Source: Platynereis dumerilii (Eukaryota > Annelida > Polychaeta > Phyllodocida > Nereididae). Taken from it: 64,000 nt of DNA. Positions 59,824-64,000 of the stretch are shown here, piece after piece. Each line of letters starts with the position of its first letter. Positions within the stretch are counted from its first letter, which is position 1. The stretch covers positions 124,001 through 188,000 of the forward strand of contig JAPTHN010000107.1 in NCBI GenBank assembly GCA_026936325.1, in the 5' to 3' direction. A program made the position numbers and the translations under genes. A model generated the notes under the pieces. It saw only the letters and a program-made list of their open reading frames with translations. It did not search any database and was not told the DNA's origin.

Positions 59824-60375
59824 TTGAGGGAGGCACTGCGCCCACTGGGTGTGGAGACCCCAAAGTGTAGGAGAGGGCACTGGGCCCAACTTATAAAGGG
59901 GGCACTCATCGGAATTTTGGGGGCACTGAGCACCACTTGTAGGAGGGCACTGACCGCCACTTGCAGGAGAGGGGTACTGGCCCCCATCTACAGGAGGGGG
60001 GTACTAACCCCTAGTGGCAGAAGGTGGGGGGGTACTGACCCCCACACATCGGTGAGAGGCAATGACCCTGACCTTGAGTAGATGCTGAACCCTGAAGGGG
60101 GGCATCGACCCCCACTGGCAGAAGGGGGCACTGACCCCCCAGCTGCACGAGGGGGGGGAACTGACTCTTACTTGTAGAAGAGGGGCATTGACCCTGACCT
60201 TGTGTAGGCACTGTATGATCCCTCTGGAAGGGGGGTACTGACCCCCACTGGCAGAATGGGGTTCTGACCCCATCTGCAGGATGGGCGCTGACTCCCACTT
60301 GTAGGAGAGGGGCAGTGACCCTGACCTTGAGCCTAGTTGAGGATGTTGTACCTTCTGGAAGGGCTGGCCCATCCC
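59824..60375. repeat. ~30-33-bp GC-rich minisatellite
   Basis: More than a dozen irregular copies of 'gggcactgacccccactggc' with 'agaaggg' or 'aggagag' spacers. The open frames up to 146 codons on the minus strand (60451-60011) are products of the repeat. Confidence 0.88.
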
Positions 60376-60715
60376 TCCCTCTTTGGAGTCCAGGAAGAAT
60401 CATCAACCATGGAAGAACATGAAATGTTTGGCTGGTTGCCAAGGACTTCATAATGAGCTATTGGTCTTTTGGGCATGTAAGTGGAAGATCAGAGGCAAGG
60501 GGAACCAATAAGGGGAATAGTTTGTGAGCAAGATGGGTAAAATAGGGTCTCTGAACTGAAGATAGGAGCATAAAAGAGGAACATAGTTGCTTGACTTTGT
60601 AGCCCTGTTGCTAATGCGATTTGCTTGCTGCCCTGCTATCTGCCCATCTGCTTGCCAGAGTATAAAAAACCAGGGTAAGACTTTATTAGACTACTTTGTG
60701 CATATTATGGTACAG

Positions 60716-60873
60716 CAGTGGCGTCCCTATGGGGGGGCACGGGGGCACGTGCCCCCCATATTGGACCTGTGCCCCCCGGCTAAAACATACAATTAGTATT
60801 GTGGGTGCCCCCCAAGAGAATCACGTGCCCCCCCATGTGCCCCCCCATTCGAGACCGCCCAGTTACGTCACTG
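60716..60873. mobile_element. hAT-type MITE with 8-bp target duplication
   Basis: 158 bp beginning CAGTGGCGT and ending ACGTCACTG, flanked by a perfect 8-bp duplication TGGTACAG (60708-60715 and 60874-60881). 8-bp duplications and CAGTGG ends are hallmarks of hAT elements. The interior is dominated by 'gggggcac' and 'gtgcccccc' tracts. Confidence 0.93.
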
Positions 60874-60976
60874 TGGTACAGTTTAATGAATTTGCAAAGT
60901 ACAGGTTATGAGCTGTTGCTTGGAAACCAAAAAATATAAGTTTTTCCAATCTTTCAAAAAGTGTTCAATACATAAA

Positions 60977-61607
60977 GTAATGTTCTTTGAGTCGGACACT
61001 TTATTTTTAGACATATTAGAAAGTGATAATTTTGATGGGCCTACGGGCTCTAGGTTAGCATACAGGGCCTCAAATAAAACGTTTTACTCAATTGTTCTCT
61101 GGGGCAGCTAAATTCCTGATTACTATGTTAAAATTCTGAAGCAAAAAATGAAGGTGGGTATCTTTGAGTCGGACAGTTAGCTCCATCAAACAATACCTTA
61201 CATAATATAACTGTTTAACAACATTCCTAGTCCTTTGAAAAAGCCTGAGTTGTAGCACAAAACTGATCAAGCCCAGCTCCAGCTAAAAGATAGACAAATG
61301 GAAGTACAATCCATATCATAGACCCACTAAAGATGGCTTCACTGTGGCTAAATTCAACTAAAATTCACAAATATCTGACAAAACATTAGCCGAAAAATGC
61401 ACTTTTTACCGCATCTTTATAGCCATGAAAAGTACACTTAAGTTTCTCATATCAGGTTGATAATTCCTGAGTAGATACAGGAAGTCTTAAGGTTACTATT
61501 GGTACCAAATATACAGGTACACTTGCTCTCAAATAGCCAACTGAGCCAACCAAAAAGTGTCCGACTCTAGGTGTCACCTTCTAAGAGTCCGACTCAAAGA
61601 ACTTTAC
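60977..61607. mobile_element. MITE with 'tctttgagtcggac' ends
   Basis: 'gtaatgttctttgagtcgga' (60977) mirrors 'tccgactcaaagaactttac' (ending 61607). Additional copies of 'tttgagtcggaca' at 61161 and 'gtgtccgactct' at 61557 lie inside. The 67-codon frame at 60908 is not a gene. A diverged relative is at 33195-33580. Confidence 0.8.
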
Positions 61608-61715
61608 CTACCAAAAAACACTGCTACATGGCATATTTGTCACTATTAGGTGATATGTGTTGAAATTTCCTTGCTGTATATGCAATAGTGGGCAAGTTGG
61701 TATACATAATTATGA

Positions 61716-63560
61716 CTTAAGTTACTACCCTCAAGTCTGAACAGAAATCAAGAACTACCTCTCCCACCACACACAAGTGAAATTGACTTGGCAAATGATT
61801 TCAATAAGTTCTTTGACGAAAAGATTAAAACAGTCAGGTCGCAGTTTGACTCCACACACAATGATACTGCTAACAATATCGAAACTGCCCCTCATACACT
61901 CCGACACTTCAGAAGGCTATCTCAAAGTGACATAAAGAAACTGATCAAAGAAATGCCAGTTAAATACTGCCAACTTGATCCTATTCCCACATGGCTTTTG
62001 CTCCAATGCATTGATGAATACCTCCCAGTTATAACCAATGTTGTCAATAAGTCACTCACACAGGGAGAAATGCCTCTTGAGTTGAAACATGCTTTAGTAA
62101 AACCTTTGTTGAAAAAATGTGGATTGGATCTAGTCAAAAAGAATTATAGACCAGTATCAAACCTGTCATTCCTTGGAAAGCTTATTGAAAGTGCTGTTAT
62201 TAAACAATACACAGACCATCTTACTACAAACAACCTGGACGATGAGAAACAGTCAGCTTACAGAAAATTCCACAGCACTGAAACCCTTCTGACTAAGATC
62301 CATAACGATATCATGTTGAATATGACCAAAGGTGAAGTAACGATGCTTGTACTGTTGGACCTTTCAGCCGCTTTTGACACAATTGATCACAAGATTCTAC
62401 TCAAACGTTTAGAAAGCAGATACGTTATTCATGATTCGGCGTTATGCTGGTTCAAGTCATACATTTCTGAAAGGTCACAGTCAGTGATAATTAACGACAA
62501 GATATCAACCAGACTGCCACTCAAATTTGGAGTTCCTCAAGGTTCAAAATTAGGACCAATCCTATTTAATTCATACATCGCTCCATTAAGTGAAGTGGCT
62601 GAAAAACACCAAGTCAAAGACCAAAAGTATGCCAATGACGATCGACTTATACTCTCTTTCAAACCAACTTTCTCAGAACAAGGAAATGCCATAGTAAAAA
62701 TGGAAAAGTGCATTGCTGATATCAGAAAATTTCTCCATATGAAAATAGGCTTTGTAACAATGGAGAAAAAACAGAACTACTGCTCATTGGCAGTCCACAT
62801 CAACTAAATAAACTCCAAGTATCATCAATCCATGTCGACAATGTAAAAATTAATGCAGTCGATCATGTCAGAAATCCGGGTAATATCTTTGACAAAAACA
62901 TGACCATGGAAAAAAAACAAGTCAACAAAATGTGTCGGAATGCCTGTTTCAATATTAGAAACATTTCAAAAATCAGGAAGTCATTGGACAAGGAAACTTG
63001 TAAAACAGCGGTTAATGCTCTTGTCACACCTCACCTAGACTATGGAAATGGTCTTCTTTATGGTTTGTTGTATAAACTTCAAGTGGCCCAAAACTCAGCC
63101 GTTCGACTCATTGAAAAATTGAGAAAGCATGACAGTGTAAGTCAGCACAGGAAGCAGCTACATTGGCTGCCCATTCCAGCAAGAATACAATTTAAACTCA
63201 TGTTAGCAACTTGGAAAGCAATAAACGGGCAAGCTCCCTTGTATATTCAAAATATGATACAGCCAAAATCTGAACGAAACTGTTATCTGAGAAGCAATAA
63301 CAAAACGCTCTTAAATGAACCACCCTCCTGCAATAAAAACAAATATGACAGAGCCTTTTCGCATGCCGCTCCGAAACTGTGGAACCAACTCCCAGAGATA
63401 GTCAAGGCCTCTAAAACACTTGAAGGTTTCAAGAGAAATCTTAAGACTTACAAAAAGTATAGACTATATATTAGTCAGACCATGAAAAAGCACAACTAGA
63501 CCATATAAGTCATAATTATGTACACCAAACCTTATCCATGTACATGTAATAGTGACTATG
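61716..63560 (+). mobile_element. 5'-truncated CR1-like LINE
   Basis: The frame opens after a stop at 61713 and reads NRNQELPLPPHTSEIDLANDFNKF..., a region that normally sits between endonuclease and reverse transcriptase. The RT core follows: KNYRPVSNLSFLGKLIES, motif A LDLSAAFDTID (about residues 190-200 counted from 61788), motif B GVPQGSKLGPILF (from 248) and motif C YANDD (about 281), where YADD is expected. The frame stops at 62807. The C-terminal domain continues in another frame (62900-63499) with NACFNIRNISKIRKSL, AVRLIEKL, LHWLPIPARIQFKLM and APKLWNQLPEIVK. The endonuclease domain is absent. One frame change and a catalytic-site change (YADD to YANDD) mean the copy is dead, but it is well preserved, so fairly young. 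Confidence 0.92.
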
Positions 63561-63799
63561 TCTTGAGCCAGAAACAAAAAATAATTTTTTATTAATTTTT
63601 TCAATAAAAAAGTATATCGTCGGGTGGATGGCATAAGGAGACAAGTTACTTTGGGTCAAAAAATGTTTTTTTTATATTTTAAAGTTTAGGACATAGAGAT
63701 TATGAGATAATTAAAATTTTGTTTGTGTGGTCATGTTTTCATGCATCTTATTGGCTGTGAATATTGACAATTCAACAAAAAAGCCAAAATGATGTTCAG

Positions 63800-64000
63800 A
63801 TGAACAAAGAAACAGTTTTGGCTTCCCCAGCTCACAACACAGAGATGCAAAAGACTTTGGCTCCGTATGTTAGAAGAGCTCAGAGGAGTGCTGATGCCTT
63901 TTATGGTCATGTTATAAAGATCCATTGTAACATGGCTCTGTCTGTGATACATAAGGTACATGTTTATTACTCTGCTTGTGGTCACAGAACGATCCAAAGT
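63800..64000 (+). CDS. unrecognised coding segment running off the right edge
   Basis: A plus-strand frame open from a TGA at 63758 to the end of the window. The first ATG is at 63800: MNKETVLASPAHNTEMQKTL, APYVRRAQRSADAFYGHVIK, IHCNMALSVIHK. After that an 'aag/gtacat' donor-like site occurs at 63955, beyond which the frame stays open (VHVYYSACGHRTIQS). 'ggcttccccag' at 63820-63830 could be an acceptor, giving a 125-bp exon 63831-63955 in the same frame. I do not recognise the family. Either a 5' exon or an internal exon of a gene continuing beyond the window. Confidence 0.45.
   Translation, partial: MNKETVLASPAHNTEMQKTLAPYVRRAQRSADAFYGHVIKIHCNMALSVIHKVHVYYSACGHRTIQS

Noticed and set aside
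60011-60451. 146-codon minus-strand frame
   Set aside because: Follows the GC-rich 30-33-bp minisatellite; no non-repeat coding signal.
1-64000. CRISPR array
   Set aside because: Tandem repeats here have long, related spacers and lie in an intron-rich animal genome; none shows short identical repeats with unique spacers.

Overview
The window is animal nuclear DNA: AT-rich, with large spliced introns and dense with transposon remnants. Nothing in it is bacterial. The gene content (a gene with tandem macro domains) and the repeat types (tRNA-headed SINEs, CR1-like LINEs, foldback and MITE families, GGCCAAC-rich minisatellites) suggest a marine invertebrate, perhaps a deuterostome such as a hemichordate or lancelet. 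The species guess is inference.

Host genes occupy little of the window. Three minus-strand exons (51638-51417, 29932-29869, 14121-13996) join in perfect phase. They encode the end of one macro domain, a short linker and the start of the next, so they belong to a PARP14/PARP9-like tandem macro-domain gene with introns of about 21.5 and 15.7 kb. A second, unrecognised gene on the plus strand ends inside the first of these introns, with three phase-matched exons at 48392-49561 and a poly(A) signal at 49791. A plus-strand coding segment runs off the right edge (63800-64000). A 180-codon minus-strand open exon lies at 25869-26408. Neither of the last two is recognised.

Layout, left to right: 1-1940, a 127/254-bp minisatellite. 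2659-8472, a nested DNA-transposon complex containing two MITEs with the same architecture. 8501-9528, two tRNA-derived SINEs. 10150-11770, an 85-bp minisatellite. 11900-13050, tandem duplications. 13996-18364, the macro exon, a MITE, a 2.5-kb foldback and a SINE. 21570-22700, a LINE tail. 22916-24470, hairpin elements. 25345-28355, two LINE tails, the unknown exon and a TIR element. 29869-36660, a macro exon and a 5.4-kb foldback full of RFX/X-box-like palindromes, then a tandem repeat. 37140-42340, three head-to-tail Helitron-like units. 42440-45330, a LINE tail and unassigned GC-richer ORFs. 45980-47040, a tandem array of tRNA-like units. 48392-51638, host exons. 52000-61610, MITEs, minisatellites and a second X-box cluster. 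61716-63500, a 5'-truncated CR1-like LINE.

The features most worth a second look are the arrays of GTTGCCATGGCAAC-type palindromes, the Helitron-like trio, the tRNA-like array, and two cases where the window holds both an occupied and an empty insertion site for the same element. No tool was run. Boundaries and copy counts come from reading the sequence by eye.
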